A stretch of 64,000 bases of DNA from Candidatus Egerieimonas intestinavium (GTDB taxonomy: Bacteria; Bacillota; Clostridia; Lachnospirales; Lachnospiraceae). Shown here in pieces: positions 15,711 through 23,615 of the stretch. Location of the stretch: positions 1-64,000 of the forward strand of contig DVHU01000013.1 in assembly GCA_018711815.1 (NCBI GenBank), in the 5' to 3' direction. Position 1 is the first letter of the stretch. The number at the start of each line of letters is the position of its first letter. The position numbers and the translations under genes are program-made. The notes under the pieces are model-generated. The model did not search any database. It saw nothing but the letters and a program-made list of their open reading frames with translations, and was not told the origin of the DNA.

Positions 15711-18161
15711 ATGGGGAGAAAGAAGAAGCGAGGGAGTCTGCGAAGCTATTTTGCCGGGGAGAGCTCTGACGACAGAGGGATTCTGCGGCAGGAGACCGTC
15801 TGTGACTGGCGGGTGCAGCTCCCTCAGAGGCGGGCGGCGAAAGCTGCCGCCGGGAGACTGGCCCCCTTTGGGGTGCATCTGATGGCGTCTCTGGGCAGCG
15901 GCCTGGCGGTGCTGGAGATGCTGGAGCCGGAGATTGACAGGGGGGCTTTTCTGACAGCGGTGCTCCTGCTTTCCTGCCTGTGGCAGGGAATCTATTGGAA
16001 TAGGAAAACCTGTGCCTGGGGGCAGCTGGCCCTCTGGGCGGGGGTGGCGGGATTCTGCTGGTTTAACTGGGAGAGACTGCTCACCGGCGGAAGGATGACG
16101 GCCAATATCGTCCTGACTAAATTAAATATTATCTATGATTTAAGCCTGGGAACCTTTGTGGTGGATGAGCCGGATCCGGGGGGAGTATTCCTCTTTTTGC
16201 TGGTGATCTTCTGCTGGATTACGGGAATGATGGGGGCCTGCATTCTGTACCGGCTGTCGGTCAGCTGGCTGACGGTGCTGGTGATTCTCCTAATCAGCGG
16301 CGGATTGTGGATCGGGGAGATTCCCTCTCAGATTCCTTTTTTCCTGATGATGGGAGCGATCTATGGCAGCGCGGTGCTCTTTTACGGGCGGAAACTGCCC
16401 GGAGGGCGGATCCAGCGGCGGGCCGGACTTTTGACCTTGGCGGCCCTGGCTCTGGTGCTGGCTCTGGGCCAGTGGGTATTTCGGCCGCTGGTGGAGCCCA
16501 GGCTTTTGGCCCACCACGACACGGTGGAAGCCCTGGAGAGAGGCTTCGAGGAATGGCTCTGGGAGGACGGGCTGGGTAAATTTGATTTTCTGGAGGCCCT
16601 GGGGCCCCATGATTTTACGGACGGAGCCTTGAGCAATGCTTCGCCGGATTTTGAGAATCAGCGGGCGCTGACCGTGAGCACGGACCGGAAGCCGGAGAGG
16701 AGTATTTACCTGCGGGGCTACGCGGGAGAGCTGTACACCGGTGAGCGCTGGACTGAGGTCTCCCAGGATGATTTCTACCGGGCAGTACGGCAGTGGCAGG
16801 AGGCCTGGATAAATCCGGGTCTGCAGGTTCAGGACATGTACCGGAGGGCTCTGACGGCTAACCTGCAGAGGGCGGGAGTCCTGGAGGGCTTCCGCACGGA
16901 GTTTGCCCTGGATTACGCGCAGGTGGAAGGGGACTACAGCTATCTGCCCTATGAGGCTCAGCTGACGGATGAGTTCTCCGAGGCGGGGGACGGCTGGACC
17001 CTGCGCCCGGGGGAGGAGGCCTCCGCCCAGGGGGTGCTGCCGGAAAACGCCTATTATTCCTATAACATCTCTCCTGATCTGGCTCCTGAGGACCGGCAGC
17101 TTCTGGAGGAATATGAGGCGTACGTCTCTGACCACTACAGGAGCATCCCGGCGGAAGGGGTGGAACGGCTGATGGAGTACGCCCAGGAGCTCCGGGGCCA
17201 GGCTCTGACCCGGGAGGAGCTGATCGCGGCGGTGCAGGAGGAGCTGAGGAACCGCTGCAGCTACAGCACAGACCTGGAGTCTCTTCCCCGGGGGGAGGAC
17301 TTTGCGGAGTATTTCTTTTTTGAGAGCCGGCAGGGATTTTGTACACATTTTGCCACCACCGCGGTGCTGCTGTACCGGATGGCCGGGCTGCCCGCCCGGT
17401 ACCGGACCGGCTACGTGGTGCCGGCGGACAGATTTCGGCAGCAGGAGGACGGCAGCTGGCAGGCGGAGGTGATGGACAGCCAGGCCCACGCCTGGGCGGA
17501 GGTGTATCTCCCGGATTACGGCTGGGCACCTGTGGAGGTGACGCCGGGCTATGAGTCCGGGGACGGCGGTTCCGGGGCTGAGGCCTTGCCGGAGACCCCT
17601 ACCCCGGAGCTTGGAGCGGAGACTACCCCCGTGCCCACGGAGCCGGCAGAGCCCAGCCAGGAGCCGGCGGATTCTCCGCTGGAGACTGAGAGCCCGGGGG
17701 ATACTCAACTGGAGGCGCGCTCTGGGGGAGTTCTGTCAGTGCTGCTGACCATATTGAAGATCCTCTTGATACCGGCAGCCCTGGCGGCGGTGATTCTCCT
17801 GCGGCGGATGTTCTTGGTTTCCAGGAGGCTGGCCCTGCTGAATCAGAAGGAGCCCGGCCAGGCGATCCTGCAGATTTCCTACGCTCTGCAGGAGATTCTG
17901 GAGGCAGGAGGCCTTGGAGCTCCCGGGGATATGTACGATCAGGAATACGGGCGGCAGATGGCCGACCGCTTTCCAGAGCTTGATGGCAGAACGTTCCCGT
18001 ATTTTATCCGAACAGCCCAGAAGGCGGCCTTCTCCACGGAGGACTGTACCCTAAAGGAGGTTCGCTGGTGTCGGAGCTTCTACCGCCAGATTGGCAAAAT
18101 CCTTTGGGAAAAGCTGCCCTGGTGGAAGAAACTCTGGTGGCGCTACATAAAATGCTTTTAA
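15711..18161 (+). CDS. Membrane transglutaminase-like protein (TgpA family)
   Basis: An 816-residue protein with a multi-helix N-terminal membrane region, a large external domain containing a transglutaminase-like core, a Pro/Glu/Thr-rich spacer, and one more membrane helix before a cytoplasmic tail. The core has Cys544 in RQGFCTHFATTAVLL and His593 in AHAWAEVYLP. The third triad position, normally Asp in DPT, is Glu609 (GWAPVEVTP). It completes the MoxR-DUF58-transglutaminase set and probably acts on envelope proteins or peptides. The substrate is unknown, and the Asp-to-Glu change may affect activity. Confidence 0.9.
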   Translation: MGRKKKRGSLRSYFAGESSDDRGILRQETVCDWRVQLPQRRAAKAAAGRLAPFGVHLMASLGSGLAVLEMLEPEIDRGAFLTAVLLLSCLWQGIYWNRKTCAWGQLALWAGVAGFCWFNWERLLTGGRMTANIVLTKLNIIYDLSLGTFVVDEPDPGGVFLFLLVIFCWITGMMGACILYRLSVSWLTVLVILLISGGLWIGEIPSQIPFFLMMGAIYGSAVLFYGRKLPGGRIQRRAGLLTLAALALVLALGQWVFRPLVEPRLLAHHDTVEALERGFEEWLWEDGLGKFDFLEALGPHDFTDGALSNASPDFENQRALTVSTDRKPERSIYLRGYAGELYTGERWTEVSQDDFYRAVRQWQEAWINPGLQVQDMYRRALTANLQRAGVLEGFRTEFALDYAQVEGDYSYLPYEAQLTDEFSEAGDGWTLRPGEEASAQGVLPENAYYSYNISPDLAPEDRQLLEEYEAYVSDHYRSIPAEGVERLMEYAQELRGQALTREELIAAVQEELRNRCSYSTDLESLPRGEDFAEYFFFESRQGFCTHFATTAVLLYRMAGLPARYRTGYVVPADRFRQQEDGSWQAEVMDSQAHAWAEVYLPDYGWAPVEVTPGYESGDGGSGAEALPETPTPELGAETTPVPTEPAEPSQEPADSPLETESPGDTQLEARSGGVLSVLLTILKILLIPAALAAVILLRRMFLVSRRLALLNQKEPGQAILQISYALQEILEAGGLGAPGDMYDQEYGRQMADRFPELDGRTFPYFIRTAQKAAFSTEDCTLKEVRWCRSFYRQIGKILWEKLPWWKKLWWRYIKCF

Positions 18162-18172
18162 CTGCATAGGAT
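18145..18172 (+). promoter_or_regulatory. Possible sigma-E promoter of spoIID
   Basis: ACATAAAA (18145-18152) and CATAGGAT (18165-18172) resemble the sigma-E pattern (an ATA-containing -35 and CATACAAT-like -10) with a spacer of about 13 bp. The -10 matches 6 of 8 positions. It would start about 20 bp before spoIID, which is a sigma-E gene in studied spore formers. Confidence 0.4.
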
Positions 18173-18199
18173 GAAGTAATAACCGAAACAGGCGGGCGT

Positions 18200-19084
18200 A
18201 TGAAGGAGAGACTGAAATTTCTGGCTGCCGCAGCGACGGTGTTGCTTTTGCTGCCCTGTGTCCTGACGGTGCTCCTGTCCGGCCGCGGGGCAGTATCTAT
18301 TTCCAGGGACACAGATCTGGAGGGATATGTGGCGGCCTGCACCTATCTGGCGGCGCCCTTTGCCCAGGAGGAGGAAATGCTCAAGGCTCAGGCGGTGCTT
18401 ATGCGCAGCCAGCTGTACCGGGGAGCCAAGCAGGGGACGCTGGAGGGAGGGCAGCTCAAGGACGTGATGGTGCAGATGCAGAAGCTGCAGGGAATCCCGG
18501 AATTTGACCGCAGCTACCGCCTCTGCCGCCAGGCGGCGGAGGCCACTAAGGATCAGGTTCTTGCCTGGCAGGGGGAACTGTGCCCGGGAGCTTTTCATTA
18601 TCTGAGCGCCGGGATCACCCGGGACGGTACGGAGGTGCTCCAGCAGCAGGAGTACGGCTATCTGAAGAGTGTGGAGAGCCAGTGGGACATCCAGTCGCCG
18701 GACTATCTGTCAGGGAAAACCTGCTCTTTGGAGGAACTGTCCCAGGCCCTGGGAGAGGAACTGCCGGGTCTTGCCCTCACAGAGGAGGATCTGGACAGTC
18801 TGAAGGCGGCCAAGCTGGACGGGGCGGGATATGTGCTGGAGATGCAGGTGAAGGATGAGCTTCTGCCCGGAGAGACCTTCGCCCAGGCTCTGGGGCTCTC
18901 CTCCAGCTGCTTTACGGTGCAGGTGCTGGAGGACAAGGTGCGGTTCATGTGCAAAGGAATGGGACATGGCCTGGGTATGAGCCAGTATGGGGCCCAGCAG
19001 ATGGCGATCCAGGGAGCATCCTATGAGGAAATTTTAAAAACGTATTTTCCGGAAGCGGAAATTCAGACGGGGGCAGGTGTATAA
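18200..19084 (+). CDS. spoIID: Stage II sporulation protein D
   Basis: A 294-residue SpoIID/LytB protein with an N-terminal signal-anchor (hydrophobic residues about 7-28). SpoIID is a peptidoglycan lytic enzyme of the mother cell that drives septal thinning and engulfment. The family signature is present in DLEGYVAACTYLAAPF followed by ALKAQAVLMRSQLY-like residues (LKAQAVLMRSQLY), and the C-terminal GMGHGLGMSQYGAQQMA is strongly diagnostic. It precedes spoIIQ, the common clostridial order. The ATG is the first in frame after a weak upstream site. Confidence 0.94.
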   Translation: MKERLKFLAAAATVLLLLPCVLTVLLSGRGAVSISRDTDLEGYVAACTYLAAPFAQEEEMLKAQAVLMRSQLYRGAKQGTLEGGQLKDVMVQMQKLQGIPEFDRSYRLCRQAAEATKDQVLAWQGELCPGAFHYLSAGITRDGTEVLQQQEYGYLKSVESQWDIQSPDYLSGKTCSLEELSQALGEELPGLALTEEDLDSLKAAKLDGAGYVLEMQVKDELLPGETFAQALGLSSSCFTVQVLEDKVRFMCKGMGHGLGMSQYGAQQMAIQGASYEEILKTYFPEAEIQTGAGV

Positions 19085-19107
19085 ATTCCTTGATTTTGGA
19101 AACTCTA
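19079..19107 (+). promoter_or_regulatory. Possible sigma-F promoter of spoIIQ
   Basis: GTATA (19079-19083) and GGAAACTCTA (19098-19107), 14 bp apart, fit the forespore sigma-F pattern GywTA / GGnrAnAnTw with one mismatch. spoIIQ is a sigma-F gene in Bacillus, which supports the call. Confidence 0.5.
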
Positions 19108-19139
19108 TGAATACAACATGAGATCATAGAGGTGAAAAA

Positions 19140-20009
19140 ATGATGAAAAAGGAAAGATTTACACGGATCGCCGCCAGCAGTATCCTGGCGTTGGCTGTAG
19201 TGGCAGCCGGAGTCACCATGTACCGCTCCGAGGTCAATAAAAAAGACCAGGAAATCCAGGAGCAGGAGATGCTGCCGGAGGGAGACAGTCCCCAAGAAGA
19301 GACGGCGAAACATACGGAGGAGGATGCTAAGGAACAGGAGAACGCCTCTGGGACCCAGGAGAGTTCCGGTACGGAAGCCTCTTCCGCTCAGGCAGCCCCT
19401 GAGGAGAATGCCGGGGAGAGCGCAGCGGATGTCAGCGGCAACGGCGTGGTGCAGGAGACCCCTGAGACAGCTGCAGCTCCCGAGGATGTAACTGCCGGCA
19501 CAGAAGATACCGCTGCAGTTCCCCAGGAGGATGCGGTGCAGGATACCTCCTCCGCGCAGGTGGAGAACAGCCCTCAGCTGAATTTCAGCGACGGCACAGT
19601 GATTTCCTGGCCGGTGAACGGAACTCCGGTCATTGATTACAGTATGGACGCTACGGTTTACTTCCCCACCCTGGATGTGTACAAGTACAGTCCGGCTATG
19701 GTGCTTGGCGCCCCGGAGGGAAGCCCTGTCTACGCGGCCTGCGCCGGCACAGTGACCAGCATTACCGAGGACGCTGAGGTAGGTACCCTGATGACCGTGG
19801 ATCTGGGCAATGGCTACCAGGCTTTGTACGGACAGCTGAAAGACGTGACGGTGGAAGCCGGACAGACTCTGGCGGAGGGCCAGCAGCTGGGAGCTGTGGC
19901 AGCGCCCACGAAATATTACGCGGAGGAGGGCAGCAACCTGTACTTCGCTATGACTAAGGATGGCCAGCCGGTGGATCCCACCCTGTACCTGGCGCCGCTC
20001 ACAGAATGA
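19140..20009 (+). CDS. spoIIQ: SpoIIQ-like forespore protein with a degenerate M23 domain
   Basis: A 289-residue protein with an N-terminal membrane anchor (about residues 10-28), a long acidic Ala/Glu/Thr/Pro-rich spacer (30-140), and a C-terminal LytM/M23 fold (from about 150). The fold is recognisable (GAPEGSPVYAACAGTV, GNGYQALYGQL, LYFAMTKDGQPVDPTLYL), but the metal-binding histidines are missing: the usual HLHFE is NLYFA, and no H-x3-D appears at the first site. It should therefore be non-catalytic, like the degenerate SpoIIQ of Bacillus that pairs with SpoIIIAH across the engulfment membranes. Adjacency to spoIID supports this. ATG at 19140 or 19143 is possible. Confidence 0.85.
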   Translation: MMKKERFTRIAASSILALAVVAAGVTMYRSEVNKKDQEIQEQEMLPEGDSPQEETAKHTEEDAKEQENASGTQESSGTEASSAQAAPEENAGESAADVSGNGVVQETPETAAAPEDVTAGTEDTAAVPQEDAVQDTSSAQVENSPQLNFSDGTVISWPVNGTPVIDYSMDATVYFPTLDVYKYSPAMVLGAPEGSPVYAACAGTVTSITEDAEVGTLMTVDLGNGYQALYGQLKDVTVEAGQTLAEGQQLGAVAAPTKYYAEEGSNLYFAMTKDGQPVDPTLYLAPLTE

Positions 20010-20010
20010 T

Positions 20011-20040
20011 TTGCACAAAAACACGCAGATAGCGTATAAT
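20011..20040 (+). promoter_or_regulatory. Promoter after spoIIQ
   Basis: TTGCAC (20011-20016), 18-bp spacer, TATAAT (20035-20040). It begins a long untranslated stretch leading to the GIY-YIG gene. Confidence 0.7.
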
Positions 20041-20046
20041 AAGGTA

Positions 20047-20224
20047 GAGATGAGAAAGACCCTGGAAAATTCGCAATCGAAATGCTTACAGTCTTTGGCA
20101 AACCATGGGTGATACACTTTTTCATCGATTGCTTTATTATAAATGAGGGACTGCCGCGGGCTTTTCAGGGGAAGCCCTTGGGCGCCGGCGGCGCCCCTTT
20201 ACATAGAATGACAAGGGAGATATC
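20047..20224 (+). other. Long structured leader upstream of the GIY-YIG gene
   Basis: About 180 nt separate the promoter from the start codon. CAATCGA (20074-20080) can pair with TCGATTG near 20125, and two GC-rich stems follow: GGGCTTTTC / GGGGAAGCCC and GGGCGCC-GGC-GGCGCCC plus CTTT. The second stem could be a weak terminator. No known riboswitch consensus is recognisable. Confidence 0.4.
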
Positions 20225-20500
20225 ATGAACTACACCTACATGCTCCAATGCGCGGACGGAAGCTTTTACACCGGCTGGACCAATAACCTGGAAAAGCGGG
20301 TGAGAGAGCACAATGCCGGGCGGGGAGGAAAATACACCAGGGCCCACAGGCCGGTGCAGCTCTGTTACTGGGAGACCTTTTCCACCAAGGAGGAGGCCAT
20401 GCGCCGGGAGTGGGAGATCAAGCAGCTTTCCCGCCGGGAGAAATGTCTGCTGGCTAAGAGAGGAACAAAGGATGAATTACAGAAAACCGAAGTATTATGA
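20225..20500 (+). CDS. GIY-YIG domain nuclease-like protein (UPF0213/YhbQ type)
   Basis: A 91-residue single-domain protein. The GIY-YIG motif appears as YTYMLQC and FYTGWT (positions 3-9 and 17-22), followed by the conserved Arg in NLEKRVREHN and Glu in REWEIKQLSRREK. Small free-standing members are common in Firmicutes and are presumed DNA nucleases with no settled role. AAGGGAGA lies upstream of the ATG. Its 3' end overlaps the next gene by 29 bp. Confidence 0.92.
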   Translation: MNYTYMLQCADGSFYTGWTNNLEKRVREHNAGRGGKYTRAHRPVQLCYWETFSTKEEAMRREWEIKQLSRREKCLLAKRGTKDELQKTEVL

Positions 20501-21587
20501 CAGCTTCGTCTGTGTGGGCGGAAGCTGTGAGGCCACCTGCTGCGCAGGCTGGCAGATTATGATCGACGAGAGGAAGATGGAAGAGTATCTGCAGGTGCCG
20601 GGAAGCTTTGGAGCCCGGCTTTTTCGTTCCATCGACTGGGGGGAGGGGGCCTTCCTGCAATCCCGGCAGGGGCGCTGCAGTTTCTTAAATGAGAAAAATC
20701 TCTGCGATATTTACCGGGAACTGGGGCCGGACATGCTCTGCGACACCTGCCGGGAATATCCCCGGCACACGGAGGAGTTTGAGGAACTGAGGGAGCTGTC
20801 CCTCTCCCTGTCCTGCCCGGTGGCGGCCCGGATCATGCTGGAACAGAGGGAGCCCCTGGAGTTGGTGGAATTCTCTGACGACAGGGAGGAGTGCTGGGAG
20901 GATTATGAGGACTTTGACGAGCTCTTATTTTCCCAGCTTCTGGAGGCCCGGGAGAAATTGTTTGGGCTGGTGCAGCAGGAGAACCGTTCCCTGGAGGGGC
21001 GGATGGCTCTCTGCCTTAGGCTGGGGCGACGGCTGCAGAGCTGTCTGGATGAAGAACGGCTCTTCCATATGGAGAGATGCGCGGAGGAATGGGAAAAAGA
21101 ATGTGCGTCGGCTGACGGGGAAGTGATTCTGGAGGGCTACCGGCTGGGCTGCCGCATGGCCGCCGCCCTGGAGCGGCTGGAGGTTCTCGGGCAGGATTGG
21201 CCCCGGGAGCTGAAGCGCACCGAAAGGCTTCTGTTTCAGAAGGGGGAGGAGAGCTACCGAAAGATCTGGGAGCGCTTTTCTGGCAGCTGGGGAGCCGCAA
21301 GCCCCCAGGCAGAGCGCTGGAATCGGTACGGGAGGCAGCTACTGGTGTTTTTCCTCTATACGTATTTCTGCGGGGCAGTCTACGACGGCTGGATATATTC
21401 CAAGGTGATGCTGGCAGTGGCCAGCACCCTGTGGATCTGTCAGATGGCCTGCGCGCTCTGGCAGGAGCAGGGGGAGAGCCTCACCCAGGAGGACTTCCTG
21501 CGCCTGGCCTACCGCTACGCCCGGGAAATCGAGCACTCAGATGAGAACCTAAACACCCTGGAGGAGCTCTTCATGCAGTGGGAGTAG
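20472..21587 (+). CDS. fliB: FliB-like lysine-N-methylase homologue
   Basis: A 371-residue protein with the FliB N-terminal cysteine pattern: CVGGSCEATCCAGW (residues about 12-25) followed by CSFLNEKNLCDIY and DMLCDTCREYPR. The clustered cysteines suggest an iron-sulfur or metal site. FliB methylates flagellin lysines in Salmonella, but no flagellar gene lies in this window and homologues are frequent in non-motile Lachnospiraceae, so the target may differ. I chose the ATG at 20472, with AGAGGA 7 bp upstream, which overlaps the GIY-YIG gene and implies coupled translation. Confidence 0.85.
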   Translation: MNYRKPKYYDSFVCVGGSCEATCCAGWQIMIDERKMEEYLQVPGSFGARLFRSIDWGEGAFLQSRQGRCSFLNEKNLCDIYRELGPDMLCDTCREYPRHTEEFEELRELSLSLSCPVAARIMLEQREPLELVEFSDDREECWEDYEDFDELLFSQLLEAREKLFGLVQQENRSLEGRMALCLRLGRRLQSCLDEERLFHMERCAEEWEKECASADGEVILEGYRLGCRMAAALERLEVLGQDWPRELKRTERLLFQKGEESYRKIWERFSGSWGAASPQAERWNRYGRQLLVFFLYTYFCGAVYDGWIYSKVMLAVASTLWICQMACALWQEQGESLTQEDFLRLAYRYAREIEHSDENLNTLEELFMQWE

Positions 21588-21611
21588 GAAAAGCAGAGGC
21601 TGACGCAGAGA

Positions 21612-21762
21612 AAGGACTGCCGCATTATTCGATATTCCCGTCTATTTGCCCGTTTGTATTCAGCCTGCGCTCACCTTGAGCCTGTAGTCTCAAGGCTGTG
21701 CTCGGCAAATTCATACAAACGGGCAAATAGACGGATATATTCGCTAATTGCGGCAGTCCCTT
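21612..21762 (+). repeat. Dispersed intergenic hairpin element, copy B
   Basis: A 151-bp inverted repeat between convergent genes. Arms: AAGGACTGCCGCATTATTCG against CTAATTGCGGCAGTCCCTT, continuing as GTCTATTTGCCCGTTTGTAT paired with its complement. Core: CAGCCTGCGCTCAC, stem CCTTGAG / CTCAAGG around loop CCTGTAGT, then GCTGTGCTCGGCAAATTC. The apical stem differs from copy A at several positions on both sides but still pairs perfectly. Confidence 0.9.
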
Positions 21763-21790
21763 CATGGAACAATTTCTGTTTTTCCAGCTC

Positions 21791-22462
21791 TTACACAGGC
21801 ATAGGCGTTACAAAACAATACATAACAATGAAGTGGCAGAAGCTTCCGGCCATCACGAAGAGATGGAAAATCTCATGGGAACCGAAGTTCTTGTGATGGT
21901 TGTTGAAGATGGGCAGCTTCAGGGCGTATATGATGCCCCCGATGGTGTAGATAATTCCCCCTGCCAGCAGCCAGCCGAAGGCCGGGCGGGACAGGGTGTG
22001 GAAGATGGGGTTGAAGGCAAATACGCACAGCCACCCCATACCGATATAGATCACCGAGGAAAACCACTTGGGGCAGGTGATCCAGAAAGCCTTCACCAGG
22101 ATACCGATGAGGGCCACGGCCCACACGGCGGCGCACAGGAGTGTCCCTGTTTTTCCGTGAAGGGCGATGAGGCATACGGGGGTGTAGCTTCCGGCGATCA
22201 GCACGAAGATCATCATATGGTCCACTTTTCTGAGCCGACGGTTTACCTGCTCGTTGATGTCCAGGGTGTGGTAGATGGTACTGGCCGCATAGAGCAGAAC
22301 CATGCTCAGGATAAAGATTGCCATGGAGATGATGTGGAGAACTCCCGGCTCCCTGGCAGCCTTAAGAAGCAGCGGTGCAATGCCCAGCAGGGCCAGGATA
22401 AAGCCGATAAAATGCGTGATGGCACTGCCGGGGTCTTTAATGGTAAATTTCTTCTCTTTCAT
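21791..22462 (-). CDS. Hemolysin III / PAQR-family membrane protein
   Basis: A 223-residue protein with seven predicted membrane helices. Family motifs are HFIGFILALLG near the N-terminus, STIYHTLD and KVDHMMIFVLIAGSYTP (the SxxxH and D of the PAQR/TrhA metal site), and HEIFHLFVMAGSFCHF near the C-terminus. Despite the name, members are probably membrane-homeostasis proteins or metal-dependent hydrolases rather than toxins. I chose the ATG at 22462, which has AGAGAGGTG upstream on this strand. It has its own promoter at 22516-22543 and lies between repeat copies B and C. Confidence 0.92.
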   Translation of the reverse strand: MKEKKFTIKDPGSAITHFIGFILALLGIAPLLLKAAREPGVLHIISMAIFILSMVLLYAASTIYHTLDINEQVNRRLRKVDHMMIFVLIAGSYTPVCLIALHGKTGTLLCAAVWAVALIGILVKAFWITCPKWFSSVIYIGMGWLCVFAFNPIFHTLSRPAFGWLLAGGIIYTIGGIIYALKLPIFNNHHKNFGSHEIFHLFVMAGSFCHFIVMYCFVTPMPV

Positions 22463-22515
22463 GGCAAACACCTCTCTAAAACAATAAGTAGTATTGAAAA
22501 CTATGTGATACAACT

Positions 22516-22543
22516 ATTATATGCCAAAAAGAGAAAAATACAA
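22516..22543 (-). promoter_or_regulatory. Promoter of the hemolysin III-family gene
   Basis: On the minus strand, TTGTAT, a 16-bp spacer and TATAAT. Confidence 0.75.
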
Positions 22544-22583
22544 GGGGAAATTAAAATATTTTGAAAATCTTAATATTTTTCCG

Positions 22584-22769
22584 GCTGTAATCCACAAAAA
22601 AAGAGCCGCGGCATTATGCGATATTTCTGTATATTGGTGCAGTTTGTACTCAGCCTGCGCTCACTTCGAGCCTGTAGTCTCGAAGCTGTGCTCGGCAAAT
22701 TCGCACAAACTGCACCAATATACGACAATACTCGTTAATTGCCGCGGCTTTCCTTTTGCGGATTACAGC
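22584..22769 (+). repeat. Dispersed intergenic hairpin element, copy C
   Basis: The longest copy (186 bp). Outer arms GCTGTAATCC and GGATTACAGC, then AGCCGCGGCATTA against TTAATTGCCGCGGCT, then TATATTGGTGCAGTTTGT against its complement. Core as in the other copies, with apical stem CTTCGAG / CTCGAAG and loop CCTGTAGT. The right outer arm runs into the last codons and stop of the S1 gene, so that gene's 3' end is part of the hairpin. Confidence 0.9.
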
Positions 22770-23473
22770 TTTATGTTCTTAAAGAGATCGCCCAGAGTGG
22801 TACCGATGGCCTCGGACTTGGGCAGTTCCACATGCTCCACCACCTCTTCCTGGGAGGAGTTCTCCAGCAGCGCCTTCATGCTCAGGGACAGCTTGCCGTC
22901 CTTGATGGCGATCACCTTCACGGTGACAGGATCCCCCACCTTCAGCACAGCGGAGGGATGCTTGATTCGCTTATCGCTGATCTGGGAAACATGAACCAGA
23001 CCGGAGAGACCGTCGCCCAGATCCACGAAGGCGCCGTAGGACTGGAGGCTCTCAACCTTTCCTTCCATAACCGTGCCCACCTGAACCTGCTCAATGCGGG
23101 CCCGGCGCTCAGCGCGCTCTTTATCCCGAAGGACATCTCTGGCGGAGAGCACCAGATGCTTGCCCTCCTCATCCGCGTCGATGACCTGCACCTGAATTTC
23201 CTTCTTCAGGAACTGCTCCAGATCCTCCACATAGCTTAAGGACAGCTTGGAAGCCGGGATGAATCCGCGGACGCCGTCCACGTAGGCGATGACGCCGGAT
23301 TTCACCACGCCCTCTACGGTTACGGTGAGAACGGTTTTATCCTCCTTGAACTGGCGCAGCTTATCCCATACGGGGAAGTCGTCGCCCTGGTCCACATGCT
23401 GGAAGGAAGCATCAATCTCCTTCTCCAGGTCGGCCATGGTCATGTTTTCAGTTTCTCTTACTTCCTCTGACAT
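22763..23473 (-). CDS. S1-domain RNA-binding protein (RpsA-like)
   Basis: A 236-residue protein with two S1 domains: one in residues about 35-110 (VEGVVKSGVIAYVDGVRGFIPASKLS) and a better-conserved one in about 125-200 (GTVMEGKVESLQSYGAFVDLGDGLSGLVHVSQIS). It resembles the short S1 proteins of low-GC Gram-positives, which bind RNA and may assist translation or RNA turnover, and is much shorter than the six-domain S1 of E. coli. I chose the ATG at 23473, with GAGGTAC upstream; a longer version starting at 23521 has no good site. It is divergent from the pyrophosphatase gene. Confidence 0.9.
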   Translation of the reverse strand: MSEEVRETENMTMADLEKEIDASFQHVDQGDDFPVWDKLRQFKEDKTVLTVTVEGVVKSGVIAYVDGVRGFIPASKLSLSYVEDLEQFLKKEIQVQVIDADEEGKHLVLSARDVLRDKERAERRARIEQVQVGTVMEGKVESLQSYGAFVDLGDGLSGLVHVSQISDKRIKHPSAVLKVGDPVTVKVIAIKDGKLSLSMKALLENSSQEEVVEHVELPKSEAIGTTLGDLFKNIKL

Positions 23474-23537
23474 TCTTTGTACCTCGCTTTCCATTTCGGG
23501 GCCTGCGAAGAAATTTCCCAAGCCCTATATTGTTACC

Positions 23538-23566
23538 ATTATAACACGGATTTGTCATTGACCCAA
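23538..23566 (-). promoter_or_regulatory. Promoter of the S1-domain gene
   Basis: On the minus strand, TTGGGT, 17 bp, TATAAT, with an extended TGT before the -10. It overlaps the divergent promoter at 23558. Confidence 0.7.
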
Positions 23567-23586
23567 ATGAAATTTGATGTTAGGAT
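23558..23586 (+). promoter_or_regulatory. Promoter of the pyrophosphatase gene
   Basis: TTGACC (23558-23563), 17 bp, TAGGAT (23581-23586). Its -35 overlaps that of the divergent S1 promoter, so the two may compete. Confidence 0.6.
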
Positions 23587-23615
23587 AAAAATAGTTGGAG
23601 AAGGAGCGTGGAACT

